Translations under genes and position numbers: made by a program
NCBI GenBank assembly: GCA_021200535.1
Contig: JAJQGL010000038.1
Span: 1-64,000, forward strand
Length of the DNA stretch: 64,000 nt
Source of the DNA: Clostridiaceae bacterium
GTDB lineage: Bacteria; Bacillota; Clostridia; Lachnospirales; Lachnospiraceae
Reading direction: 5' to 3'
Shown here: positions 29,882-38,747 of the stretch, in pieces
Layout of the letters: each line of letters starts with the position of its first letter
Numbering within the stretch: the stretch's first letter is position 1
The notes under the pieces: model-generated
Databases searched by the model: none
What the model was told of the DNA's origin: nothing
Seen by the model: the letters and a program-made list of their open reading frames with translations, nothing else

Positions 29882-30343
29882 CTATCTCTCAAAAAAGTCA
29901 ATCAGTATCTTAACCAGAAAGACAATCAGAAGAATCGGCAGCGCAAAGAAGAGCAAAAAGCGGAATACCCGAAAGGCAACCATAAGCATCAGCAGCACAA
30001 ACAAAAAAACAACAATCCAAAACACAACTTTTTCAAAGGAAAAAGCGCCATGCCCGGACTTACCGTCCGCAGCGTGCCTCTCCCCGGCATTGCCATTGCT
30101 ATATTCGCTTCTTGCCTGCTGCTCATAATAATCTGCCATCGGTCCCTTAGACGCCCTATACGCTTCAATAATGGTGCGCGCAATCAGTCTGGGATCTCCC
30201 AGCTCCTGAATCAGCTCCTGGTCGGATAACTCTGACTGTTTAAAATAATCCTGATAAAATGCAATATTTTGCTCCACTTCTTCCATGGGAATATAGCCCT
30301 CCAGGCTTTCCCGCAAAATAGAAAAAAATTCTGCTTTACCCAT
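29882..30343 (-). CDS. DUF1700 family membrane protein
   Basis: MGKAEFFSILRESLEGYIPMEEVEQNIAFYQDYF...LGDPRLIARTII followed by TM segments. Confidence 0.75.
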   Translation of the reverse strand: MGKAEFFSILRESLEGYIPMEEVEQNIAFYQDYFKQSELSDQELIQELGDPRLIARTIIEAYRASKGPMADYYEQQARSEYSNGNAGERHAADGKSGHGAFSFEKVVFWIVVFLFVLLMLMVAFRVFRFLLFFALPILLIVFLVKILIDFFER

Positions 30344-30380
30344 AGCTCCTCCTAAAGTTTCCGGCGCAATTTTTTTAATC

Positions 30381-30418
30381 TGAATAAAGAGTTCCGCTTT
30401 GCGAAACTCTTTTTATTT
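30381..30418. terminator. Terminator hairpin downstream of fba
   Basis: AAGAGTTCCGC-TTT-GCGAAACTCTTTTTATTTTTT; the T-rich tail is stronger on the plus strand. Confidence 0.55.
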
Positions 30419-30435
30419 TTTGTCTTGCCAAACTT

Positions 30436-31302
30436 TTATTCCGCTTTTCCAACAGAGCCGAATAATTCCATTTTTTCCTTAACTGTTGCTTTGATAGCCT
30501 CCGCACCCGGTGCAAGAAGCTTACGCGGATCAAAGCCCTTTCCTTCCAGATCTTTTCCCTCTTCAATATATTTGCGGGTAGCCTCCTGGAAAGCAAGCTG
30601 GCACTCTGTATTTACATTGATTTTTGCAACACCCAGGGAAATTGCTTTTTTAATCATATCAGCCGGAATGCCGGTACCACCGTGAAGCACCAGAGGCATA
30701 TCGCCAGTCTTTGCCTGAATGGCATCCAATGTCTCAAAGCTTAAGCCTGCCCAGTTCTCTGGATATTTTCCGTGAATATTTCCGATTCCTGCTGCAAGCA
30801 TCGTCACGCCGAGATCTGCCACTGCCTTACACTCATCCGGATCCGCACACTCACCGGCGCCGACAACACCGTCTTCCTCACCGCCAATGGAACCAACTTC
30901 CGCCTCTAAAGAAAGACCGAGAACATCACAGGCATGAACAAGCTCTGTTGTCTTCTGAATATTCTCCTCGATCGGATAGTGGGAACCATCAAACATAATA
31001 GAAGAGAAACCTGCGTTGATACAGGCCTTTGCCCCTTCAAAAGAACCGTGATCCAGATGAAGCGCTACCGGAACGGTAATATTTAATTCCTCTAACATTC
31101 CTTCCACCATACCGACAATCGTCTTGTAGCCGCACATATATTTTCCGGCTCCCTCAGATACTCCTAAAATAACCGGTGATTTTAACTCCTGTGCTGTCAG
31201 CAGAATGGACTTTGTCCACTCCAGGTTGTTAATATTAAACTGACCTACTGCATACTTTCCTGCCTTTGCTTTTGTAAGCATTTCCTTTGCTGAAACTAAC
31301 AT
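30436..31302 (-). CDS. fba: Class II fructose-bisphosphate aldolase
   Basis: MLVSAKEMLTKAKAGKYAVGQFNINNLEW; HLDHGS; VLHGGTGIP; INVNTECQLAF. Confidence 0.95.
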   Translation of the reverse strand: MLVSAKEMLTKAKAGKYAVGQFNINNLEWTKSILLTAQELKSPVILGVSEGAGKYMCGYKTIVGMVEGMLEELNITVPVALHLDHGSFEGAKACINAGFSSIMFDGSHYPIEENIQKTTELVHACDVLGLSLEAEVGSIGGEEDGVVGAGECADPDECKAVADLGVTMLAAGIGNIHGKYPENWAGLSFETLDAIQAKTGDMPLVLHGGTGIPADMIKKAISLGVAKINVNTECQLAFQEATRKYIEEGKDLEGKGFDPRKLLAPGAEAIKATVKEKMELFGSVGKAE

Positions 31303-31465
31303 AAATATAACCTCCATCTTTTGATTTGTCCGGTTCCAGACACAGGTCGGAGCCCGGCGCATGTATTTACTGCAGAGCCATATCTCATCTGATATAACAA
31401 TCAAAAATCATTATATACCATAATCTTCAAAAAAGAAACAGAAAAATGAATCAGAACAGCTATTT

Positions 31466-32302
31466 TCACTCAAAAAGTTGCTGAATCGCCTGCATTCTCT
31501 CCATGGCCAGCCGGTATCCCTCTTCATAATACCGGCGCAGCACCCCGACATCGCTCTCATAGCTGTTGATCGCCTCAAGCGGCCGGATCAGCACAGCACG
31601 CCCTTCGCGTTCCATGCGCTCGCATGCCTCAACTGCCTTATTGTAACGATGATAGCGGGTCAGCACTCTCTTGGCAGCGTTTGGATATTTCCGCCGAATA
31701 GCCCGCGCCGCCAACCGGTCCGACCGATTGCATTCTTTTTGGAAACCGGCAGGCCTGGTAAGCACAATCAACGCTTTTTTATGCCCATCCTGCACCAGCT
31801 TGTCAATCGGAATGGGATTGGAAAGCCCTCCGTCGTAATATTTTTCCCCATCAATCTCAATCGGCGGGAAAAATACAGGCAGCGCACAGCTTGCACACAA
31901 AGCGTTAAAGCTGCGGTCCACATGCTTTTGTGTAAAATAATGTACCTTCCCTGTCCTTGCATTTGTCACTGTAATGACAAACTGTCCCGGATAACTCTGA
32001 AAGGCATCCATATCAAATGGATCCAATGTATTTGGAATATCCCGGAAAACGAACTGTATTCCGAAAACACTGCGCTCCCGCAAAAAATTTCTTTTGCTCA
32101 GATACCGTTTGTCATTCCGGTATTTTTCCAGCACACGGATGTTTCTTCCCTTTTGTCTGGAGATATAAGAAGCTGCATCCGCCGCTCCTGCCGATACTCC
32201 AATGCAATACGGAAACATTACGTCCTTTTCAAGCAGGGCATCCATTACCCCACAGCTAAATACCGGTCGGAACGAACCGCCTTCAAACAATACTCCGGGC
32301 AT
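31466..32302 (-). CDS. Patatin-like phospholipase family protein
   Basis: LFEGGSFRPVFSCGVMDALLE; GVSAGAADAASY; DGGLSNPIP. Confidence 0.88.
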   Translation of the reverse strand: MPGVLFEGGSFRPVFSCGVMDALLEKDVMFPYCIGVSAGAADAASYISRQKGRNIRVLEKYRNDKRYLSKRNFLRERSVFGIQFVFRDIPNTLDPFDMDAFQSYPGQFVITVTNARTGKVHYFTQKHVDRSFNALCASCALPVFFPPIEIDGEKYYDGGLSNPIPIDKLVQDGHKKALIVLTRPAGFQKECNRSDRLAARAIRRKYPNAAKRVLTRYHRYNKAVEACERMEREGRAVLIRPLEAINSYESDVGVLRRYYEEGYRLAMERMQAIQQLFE

Positions 32303-32313
32303 ACCGCCACCTC

Positions 32314-32421
32314 CTTTTTGAATCTTTCTTTTTCAGTCTATCCCGCTTCTGCTTTTTGAATCTGTCTTTTCCCAGTCTGTCCCGCTTCTGTTTTTCGAAC
32401 CTGTCTTTTTTTAGTCTGCCC
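32314..32421. repeat. 38-39 bp tandem repeat, about 2.8 units
   Basis: ctttttgaatctKtcttttYccagtctRtcccgcttctg repeated directly upstream of the patatin-like gene. Confidence 0.8.
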
Positions 32422-32530
32422 AAAACTCCTCCCCTTCATGCCCCTTTACCACAATCAGGCAGCCCTTTGCGAAATTTTGCTTTTTTCTCGTCAGGCTGCC
32501 AAAAATATGCTAATATAAAAACAACATAAC

Positions 32531-32583
32531 AAAGGAGTGTACTCCGGAATGGGGTTAGTGCGAAAAACGCTCCGGAATGGGGG
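32531..32583 (+). repeat. Partial/shorter copy of the dispersed structured element (copy 3)
   Basis: GGAGTGT...GCGAAAAACGCTCCGGAATGGGG immediately before the trpF start; 3' part nearly identical to copies at 46082 and 62949. Confidence 0.6.
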
Positions 32584-32588
32584 TTCAT

Positions 32589-33197
32589 ATGAAAATTAAA
32601 ATCTGCGGCTTAACGAAGCCGGAAGAAGCAGCTTATTTAAACGAAAACCATGTAGATTTTGCCGGCTTTGTTCTTTTTTGTCCCAAAAGCAAACGCAACA
32701 ACACCATTAAAACAGCAGAAAAAATCATGGAAAAACTAGATGCTTCCATTCAGAAAACAGCGGTTGTAGTGTCTCCTGCGCCGGAACAAATCCTTGCCGT
32801 ACAGAAAGCCGGCTTTGACTATATCCAGATCCATGGAAATTTATCCGAAGAAGCGCGGAAAGCACTAAGCATTCCGGCATGGAAAGCGTTTAATGTAAAC
32901 GATATGGAACAATATCCGTTTTACCACAGCTGCGATCAAATTACCGGGTATGTATTTGACGCGCAGGAGCCCGGCAGCGGAAAAACCTTTGACTGGAAGC
33001 TGCTGAAAAAAATCCCGCGCGATGAAAAGCTATTTCTTCTGGCCGGCGGCCTGCATCCGGGCAATGTTGCCGAAGCAGCCGGATTACTGCATCCGGATGT
33101 CGTTGATGTTTCCTCCGGCGTCGAGTATGATGACCGGCCGGGCAAAGACCCGGATAAAATTGCAGCCTTTGTCAAAAACTGCCGGAACGTTCGCTGA
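32589..33197 (+). CDS. trpF: Phosphoribosylanthranilate isomerase
   Basis: MKIKICGLTKPEEAAYLNENHVDFAGFVLF; FLLAGGLHPGNVAEA; VDVSSGVEYDDRPGKDPDKI. Confidence 0.93.
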   Translation: MKIKICGLTKPEEAAYLNENHVDFAGFVLFCPKSKRNNTIKTAEKIMEKLDASIQKTAVVVSPAPEQILAVQKAGFDYIQIHGNLSEEARKALSIPAWKAFNVNDMEQYPFYHSCDQITGYVFDAQEPGSGKTFDWKLLKKIPRDEKLFLLAGGLHPGNVAEAAGLLHPDVVDVSSGVEYDDRPGKDPDKIAAFVKNCRNVR

Positions 33198-34116
33198 CAA
33201 TCATCTTGCAAACCGCTGTATTCGCATAGGTCAGCGGTTCATCATGCAAAAAGAAAATAATACCGTCGTGCGGTGCAATGATTTCTTCGATAATCTCACC
33301 GTCATATACATCCTGAATACATGCAATCTCCTGCCCTTTTTGCACTTTGTCGCCTACATTGATAAAATTCTTAAAAATCCCGGCCTTTTCCGGACGGATG
33401 GACTGCATATCCTGATCAGACAGAATCTGCGGCTTCTCCACCGGCTCCGGCTCTCCTTTTATCACTCCCTCTACTTTCATAAAACGGAGCACGCTTTCCA
33501 CAACCCGAACCGCGCTGTCTTCGTCTAACACTCTGGTCGTTGTGCTGTACAGGCTATACGCCTCCGTCTCCCAGATCTGCCAGTTATAATTCAGCGTCGT
33601 TGTGTCATATGGACGCGGCGTGCGCAAAAGCACATAAGGGAGGCCGAATTCGTTGGCACGTTCCGTCTCAACAATGCCTGTTTTCATGATATGGACATGC
33701 GGCAGATACCGGCCCGGCATATAAAAGGAAGCAAACTGAATCCCCTGATGATACTGGGAAATCTTCTCAAAAACACCCGCCGCAATCCGCTGGGTCGTCT
33801 CACCGAGAGAATATCCGGGAAACATTCTGTTCACATCCGTATTGTCTGTAGACCAGAAGCGTTTTCCAATATTCATCGAATATGGATTCAGCGAAGGAAT
33901 CACTAAAATCTCCTGGCCCTCTGTAAGCTCCCCTGCCTGCTCCAGCTCCCGAAGCCGCTTCACTAGCATGGAACACATATAAATCTGCTGGCACTCATCT
34001 CCCCGCAGGCTTCCAACTATGGCAATGCTTTTTTTGCCGCTTCCAAACCGGAACCCGGTTATCCGGAAATCATCCCGGTACAAAGCGGGAATCTCAAATA
34101 TATTCAACTTTTCCAT
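33172..34116 (-). CDS. Succinylglutamate desuccinylase/aspartoacylase-like protein, zinc-ligand motif apparently lost
   Basis: IAIVGSLRGDECQQIYMCSMLVKRL aligns by eye with GIHGDELEGQYVCYEVTRRL of the next gene; conserved DTDVNRMFPG. Confidence 0.75.
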   Translation of the reverse strand: MEKLNIFEIPALYRDDFRITGFRFGSGKKSIAIVGSLRGDECQQIYMCSMLVKRLRELEQAGELTEGQEILVIPSLNPYSMNIGKRFWSTDNTDVNRMFPGYSLGETTQRIAAGVFEKISQYHQGIQFASFYMPGRYLPHVHIMKTGIVETERANEFGLPYVLLRTPRPYDTTTLNYNWQIWETEAYSLYSTTTRVLDEDSAVRVVESVLRFMKVEGVIKGEPEPVEKPQILSDQDMQSIRPEKAGIFKNFINVGDKVQKGQEIACIQDVYDGEIIEEIIAPHDGIIFFLHDEPLTYANTAVCKMIVSERSGSF

Positions 34117-34121
34117 CCTGA

Positions 34122-35120
34122 TTATCCTGCCTTTCCAATTTGTTTTGCCCTTTTTTCCATTTTTGCCTGCCAGGTTTCCTCGCTCATCCGTAAAACCCTT
34201 GCCAGAAGAGAGCCCTCCGAAACAACAGGGTATTCCCGTATCGTAAACAGCAGACCGCTCTCCGGCGCTTCCACATCCGCCAGAATCTTCCCCCGCAAAG
34301 GATCTATAATCTTTCCAATCAGCTGTCCTTTCCTCACCCAGACACCATGATTGCATTCCTTCTGAAAAATGCCGGAAACCGGTGAATTTAAAAAGCTGAC
34401 TGCATCATCCCGTTCCCCAATCAGCGGCTTTCTGGTTTTTTCAACCGGTCCCTCCCAAATGCCCAGAGACTTCATCAGTGCAAAAATCCCCTCAGTCAGC
34501 TGATCTCCATATTCTTTGGTAATCCGCATTCCAACGCCCATCTCGACCACCAGCGTCGGCGTATTCCTGCTGTTTAAGCTGTGCGCAAGTGTCGATTCCA
34601 GCACCGTGCTCGCCCCATGAACCCAGACAAAATCCACATTTGCCTTGCACGCAAGCGGTACAAGCTTTCTCTTATGCAGTTCATTGATGCGAATCTGAGG
34701 CATTTCGGTCAGATAAATATTGCTCGCATGGATATCCATGCACAGATCGCTGCCGAGCAGGTCGTCAATAATCCCCGCTGCAATGTATTCTGTCATTGCG
34801 CCGTCATAGGATCCCGGAAACAGCCGGTTCATATCCAGATCAAATCCCGGAATCCCGCGGTTGACCGAATCAATCCCCAGAGGGTTCATTGCCGGATAAA
34901 TATCAACAATTCCCTTTAAATACTGCGGATTCTCCTCCAGACGCCTTGTTACCTCATAGCAGACATATTGTCCCTCCAGCTCATCTCCGTGTATTCCTGT
35001 CACAATGCTGATCCTTTTTCCATTGCCGCCGTTTTCTGCAGTAATACGGTTTTTCTGAATCTTTAACTGCTCATCCACCGGAAGCATTACCGATGTAATT
35101 GTCTGTACCATTGCTGCCAT
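34122..35120 (-). CDS. Succinylglutamate desuccinylase/aspartoacylase family metallohydrolase (M14-like)
   Basis: GIHGDELEGQYVC; FDLDMNRLFPG; CMDIHASNIYL; LVVEMGVGMR; start after AGGAGG. Confidence 0.85.
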   Translation of the reverse strand: MAAMVQTITSVMLPVDEQLKIQKNRITAENGGNGKRISIVTGIHGDELEGQYVCYEVTRRLEENPQYLKGIVDIYPAMNPLGIDSVNRGIPGFDLDMNRLFPGSYDGAMTEYIAAGIIDDLLGSDLCMDIHASNIYLTEMPQIRINELHKRKLVPLACKANVDFVWVHGASTVLESTLAHSLNSRNTPTLVVEMGVGMRITKEYGDQLTEGIFALMKSLGIWEGPVEKTRKPLIGERDDAVSFLNSPVSGIFQKECNHGVWVRKGQLIGKIIDPLRGKILADVEAPESGLLFTIREYPVVSEGSLLARVLRMSEETWQAKMEKRAKQIGKAG

Positions 35121-35130
35121 AACCTCCTTT

Positions 35131-35931
35131 TTATTGATTCGGGGCCGCAATCTGCTCCACTCTGACAGCCACTGTCTGCTCCTGTGAAGCATCACCCACA
35201 AACATCCCCCTGTTTAAAATACAATCCTGATAATCTCTGCCCTGAGAAAGCTTTACATGGTTATCATCCACCTCAGTAAAATTAGTCGGGTCAAGCCCAA
35301 ACCACCTGTGGTTGTCGTAAATTTCCACCCACGCATGGCTTGCGCCCTCGCCAATCAGCATTCCAACCACATAGCGGCAGGGGATGCCAACGTGCCGGCA
35401 GAGCGCAAGCAAAATATGGGCATAATCCTGACAAACGCCCCTGCGGCACTCTAACGCTTCCTCTGCCGTCGTATTAATATTGGTTACGCCAGACTGATAT
35501 TCCAGCGTGTGATAAACGACATCCATCATAAGCCTTGCCTGTTCCAGGTTACTCATAGTCCCTTTTAGTGGAATCCCCTGATAAAGCTCCATCAGCTCCA
35601 TGCCCATATAAGTATATTTTGACGGGGTTCGAAAAAGCCCCATTTGATAATCATGCCCCGCAGATGTAAACGGCGAAAGCCCTGTTTCCGCCATACCCTG
35701 CAGACGGACTTCAAAAATATCGTGCTCCTCCTCCGCATTGCCGTAAACACAACGATTGCCAAAAGAATCCGTGCTTTCCTCCAAAAACTCATTTGGTAAA
35801 ATATGCTGTTCTGCCTGAAGAATCCGCTGTCTCTCGTCCGAAGACGGAAAACAGCGCACCATAAAATGATGTTTTGAAACCGGCTTACTGAACTGAATTT
35901 TTAAATGATAGTCAAACGATACCGTTTTCAA
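35131..35931 (-). CDS. Transglutaminase-like protease family protein
   Basis: RRGVCQDYAHILLALCRHVGIPCRYVVG...SHAWVEIYDNHRWFGLDPTN (Cys-His-Asp triad). Confidence 0.92.
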   Translation of the reverse strand: MKTVSFDYHLKIQFSKPVSKHHFMVRCFPSSDERQRILQAEQHILPNEFLEESTDSFGNRCVYGNAEEEHDIFEVRLQGMAETGLSPFTSAGHDYQMGLFRTPSKYTYMGMELMELYQGIPLKGTMSNLEQARLMMDVVYHTLEYQSGVTNINTTAEEALECRRGVCQDYAHILLALCRHVGIPCRYVVGMLIGEGASHAWVEIYDNHRWFGLDPTNFTEVDDNHVKLSQGRDYQDCILNRGMFVGDASQEQTVAVRVEQIAAPNQ

Positions 35932-35983
35932 GACAAAAACCTCCCCTGACCGATTTTATTTTATAACGTAAGCTTTCCTGCTT

Positions 35984-36649
35984 TTATAACTCTAAAATCC
36001 GGTCTACCTCAAAAACAATCTGAGGATAATCCAACTCCGGCTGTTCTGCCAGACGAAGCAGATTTTCAATTACCCGCTCATTGTAATGAAGGGAGCAGCG
36101 GTTAATCCGTCCGCTGAGACGGTGAATTTCTCTGACCACATCCACTTTTTGCTTATGCAGCCTGCCATACAGGTCAATCCGCTCCACACGTTTGCCTACC
36201 TTTAGCAGGTTTCTGGTATTTTCATCCTCAATCATATCATCAATGCAGCCCCAGAACGCAAGAATGTCATCTGACAATTTCTGAAATTCCATCATGGGCG
36301 CCTCACTCTGTGCCGCACGGTTCATCGCATAGATTGCCAGCTGAATGTAGGCGAGCGATTCACTTCCAATCTCCTCCCGCAGCTCAATTCCATTGTCATA
36401 AGCACGCTTTAAATTGTTTATAATAGAATCCGGATTTTCTTCCCCGAACGGATACTTTGTCAAAAAGTCCTCCGTATCGGTATAAATATTGGGAATATCA
36501 AAATGTTTACAATATTTTTCATATTCCGCACCTTCTTCGATCATTATATCATAACTTGTTTTAAAATTCAGTACCGTTGTGTACACTCTTTCTAAATATC
36601 TTCCCAGCCAGTACAAACGGTCTGTTTTTACGATTGACTTAATACCCAT
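35984..36649 (-). CDS. Alpha-E domain-containing protein
   Basis: DRLYWLGRYLERVYTTVLNF; next to CP ATP-grasp and transglutaminase genes. Confidence 0.85.
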   Translation of the reverse strand: MGIKSIVKTDRLYWLGRYLERVYTTVLNFKTSYDIMIEEGAEYEKYCKHFDIPNIYTDTEDFLTKYPFGEENPDSIINNLKRAYDNGIELREEIGSESLAYIQLAIYAMNRAAQSEAPMMEFQKLSDDILAFWGCIDDMIEDENTRNLLKVGKRVERIDLYGRLHKQKVDVVREIHRLSGRINRCSLHYNERVIENLLRLAEQPELDYPQIVFEVDRILEL

Positions 36650-37956
36650 GTGTCTTTAAATCCTCCTCCCTGCGATGAATTGACAATAAATGAATCTGGA
36701 TTTCTGGAAAAACGGGTCAGTCCGCTCTTCCAGACAACCGGCTCTTCACTGCTGACCACAAAGGCTCTCAGATCAGCCTTTCTCGGTACAGATTTTCCTT
36801 TTTCCATGATATCAATATCTTTGAAGTCAATAACCTCCTGCGCAATAAAACGCCTTGGCTCCTTTTTCAGCAGTGCGATAAAATCCTGCTTCTGCTGTTT
36901 TGTCATGCTGTTTCCAAACTGCACGCCATAACCGCCCGCTTCTGCCACATCCTTCCACACCAGATCATCAAAATGCTCCATCGTATATTTCATATCTTCC
37001 TCATAAAAAGGCAGATATGTCGGCGCATTGGAAAGAATCGGTTCTTCATCAAGATAATATTTAATCATACGCGGCACAAAATAATAAATCCCCTTATCAT
37101 CGGCAATGCCATTGCCCGGTGCATTCAAAAGCGCAACATTTCCTTTGCGGTAAACGTCAAAAATATGAGGAATGCCAATAACCGATTCCGGATTAAAATT
37201 CATACAATCAAGATATTCATCCGAAATTCTGCGGTATACAGCGCCTACCTGTATCTTTTTCCCGCTATAATCTATAAAATACAAATGTGAATTTTCTACA
37301 ATCAGATCATCATATTCCACCAATGACACATGAATCCGCTCCGCCAAATAGGAATGTTCAAAATAAGCAGCATTGTAGCGCCCCGGCGTCAGCACAACCG
37401 AAATGCCCCCTGTATTGACATAGTCCAGCGCGTGCGCGAGCAGATCACTGTAATTGCGGTTGTCTTCAATATGATTTTCCCGAAATGTCCGCGGGCTGCT
37501 TCTCCGGCAGAGTTCTCTGGCAATCATCGGATAGGATGCCCCCGAAGGTACTCTTAGATTATCCTCCAGAATATACCATTCCCCATCCTTCCCCTCTACC
37601 AGGTCAATGCCTGATATATGCGAAAAAACATCCTTCGGCGGGCAGACTCCCTCACACTGTACGGCATAACCGCTGGATGCATAAATAAACTCTTCCGGAA
37701 TCACCTTATCCAGCAGAATTTTTTTATCATTGTAAATGTCCTTCAAAAAAATATTCAACGCCCTTACGCGCTGCTTTAAGCCCCGCTCCAGATAATCGAA
37801 CGTTTTACTGTCAATAATTCTGGGAATTGCATCAAAGGGAAACAACTGCTCCTTAAACGTATTATCCCTGTAAATGCCAAGCTTCACACCGTAGCGCGCC
37901 AACAATTCATTGACATCATCCGCCCGGTCATATAAATCAAATTCTGCCATAGACAT
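36628..37956 (-). CDS. Circularly permuted ATP-grasp type 2 protein
   Basis: GIDLVEGKDGEWYILEDNLRVPSGASYPMIARE; VLTPGRYNAAYFEHSYLAE; LLNAPGNGIADDKGIYYFVP. Confidence 0.9.
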   Translation of the reverse strand: MSMAEFDLYDRADDVNELLARYGVKLGIYRDNTFKEQLFPFDAIPRIIDSKTFDYLERGLKQRVRALNIFLKDIYNDKKILLDKVIPEEFIYASSGYAVQCEGVCPPKDVFSHISGIDLVEGKDGEWYILEDNLRVPSGASYPMIARELCRRSSPRTFRENHIEDNRNYSDLLAHALDYVNTGGISVVLTPGRYNAAYFEHSYLAERIHVSLVEYDDLIVENSHLYFIDYSGKKIQVGAVYRRISDEYLDCMNFNPESVIGIPHIFDVYRKGNVALLNAPGNGIADDKGIYYFVPRMIKYYLDEEPILSNAPTYLPFYEEDMKYTMEHFDDLVWKDVAEAGGYGVQFGNSMTKQQKQDFIALLKKEPRRFIAQEVIDFKDIDIMEKGKSVPRKADLRAFVVSSEEPVVWKSGLTRFSRNPDSFIVNSSQGGGFKDTWVLSQS

Positions 37957-37973
37957 CCCTCCTAAATCTGAAA

Positions 37974-38002
37974 AAAGGAGCCAGCACTTTGCTGACTCCT
38001 TT
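37974..38002 (-). terminator. Terminator-like hairpin in the leader of the ATP-grasp operon
   Basis: Minus strand AAAGGAGTCAGC-5 nt-GCTGGCTCCTTTTTT, about 18 nt before the ATP-grasp start codon. Confidence 0.7.
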
Positions 38003-38011
38003 GTCTCTTTT

Positions 38012-38040
38012 ATAATAAAGAAAAGTTTTTTCTTTGTCAA
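38012..38040 (-). promoter_or_regulatory. Sigma-70-type promoter for the ATP-grasp cassette
   Basis: Minus strand TTGACA-17 bp-TATTAT immediately after the spmA stop. Confidence 0.75.
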
Positions 38041-38047
38041 TAGCATT

Positions 38048-38674
38048 TTACGATTTTTCTCCCTTGCGGCACATCAAACGGCAGAAAATAACTGCGGTAA
38101 GCGTGCTGGCAAGCGTCGCAAACAGCCCCGGTACAACGACCGCTGCCGGATTCACTGCGCCGTACTGGCTCCGGTATGCAATCACACTGACCGGAATCAG
38201 CTGCAGAGAAGAAATATTCACCACAAGAAAGGTACACATTTCATCAGACGCTTTTTTCAGCTGCACCTCCTGCATGGGAATCCCCCTTTTTTCTGCAATC
38301 CGTTCCCGCTCAATAACAGTCAGCTCCCGCATCGCTTTCAGCCCCATTGGGGTTGCCGCCCAGCCAAGCCCCAGAAGATTTGCGATCATATTGGCTGCAA
38401 TATATTCATTTGCTTTATGCTCCTTTGGAATCCGCGGGAACAAAAAACGCAGTATCGGCCCAAGCCCCCGTGTAAGGCGGTCCAGAATGCCGGATTGCCT
38501 TGCCACCTCCATCAGCCCCGTCCACATCGCCATAATGCCAAGCATGGTAACCGCCAGCGTGACTGCCTCCCCGGCACTGTCCAGCGCTGCATTGCTCAGC
38601 GCCTCAACCTGGCCGGTTACGATTCCATATGCCAGCCCGGTCAGTATCATAAATCCCCACAAATAATTCAGCAT
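38048..38674 (-). CDS. spmA: Spore maturation protein A-like (nucleoside recognition domain)
   Basis: MLNYLWGFMILTGLAYGIVTGQVEALSNAALDSAGEAV; NMIANLLGLGWAATPMGLKAM. Confidence 0.88.
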   Translation of the reverse strand: MLNYLWGFMILTGLAYGIVTGQVEALSNAALDSAGEAVTLAVTMLGIMAMWTGLMEVARQSGILDRLTRGLGPILRFLFPRIPKEHKANEYIAANMIANLLGLGWAATPMGLKAMRELTVIERERIAEKRGIPMQEVQLKKASDEMCTFLVVNISSLQLIPVSVIAYRSQYGAVNPAAVVVPGLFATLASTLTAVIFCRLMCRKGEKS

Positions 38675-38747
38675 AGACTACCTCCGAATTTACTCCTTAA
38701 AATAGTCTATGCTTTTATCATTACAGATATGGCTGGATTTTATCTGC

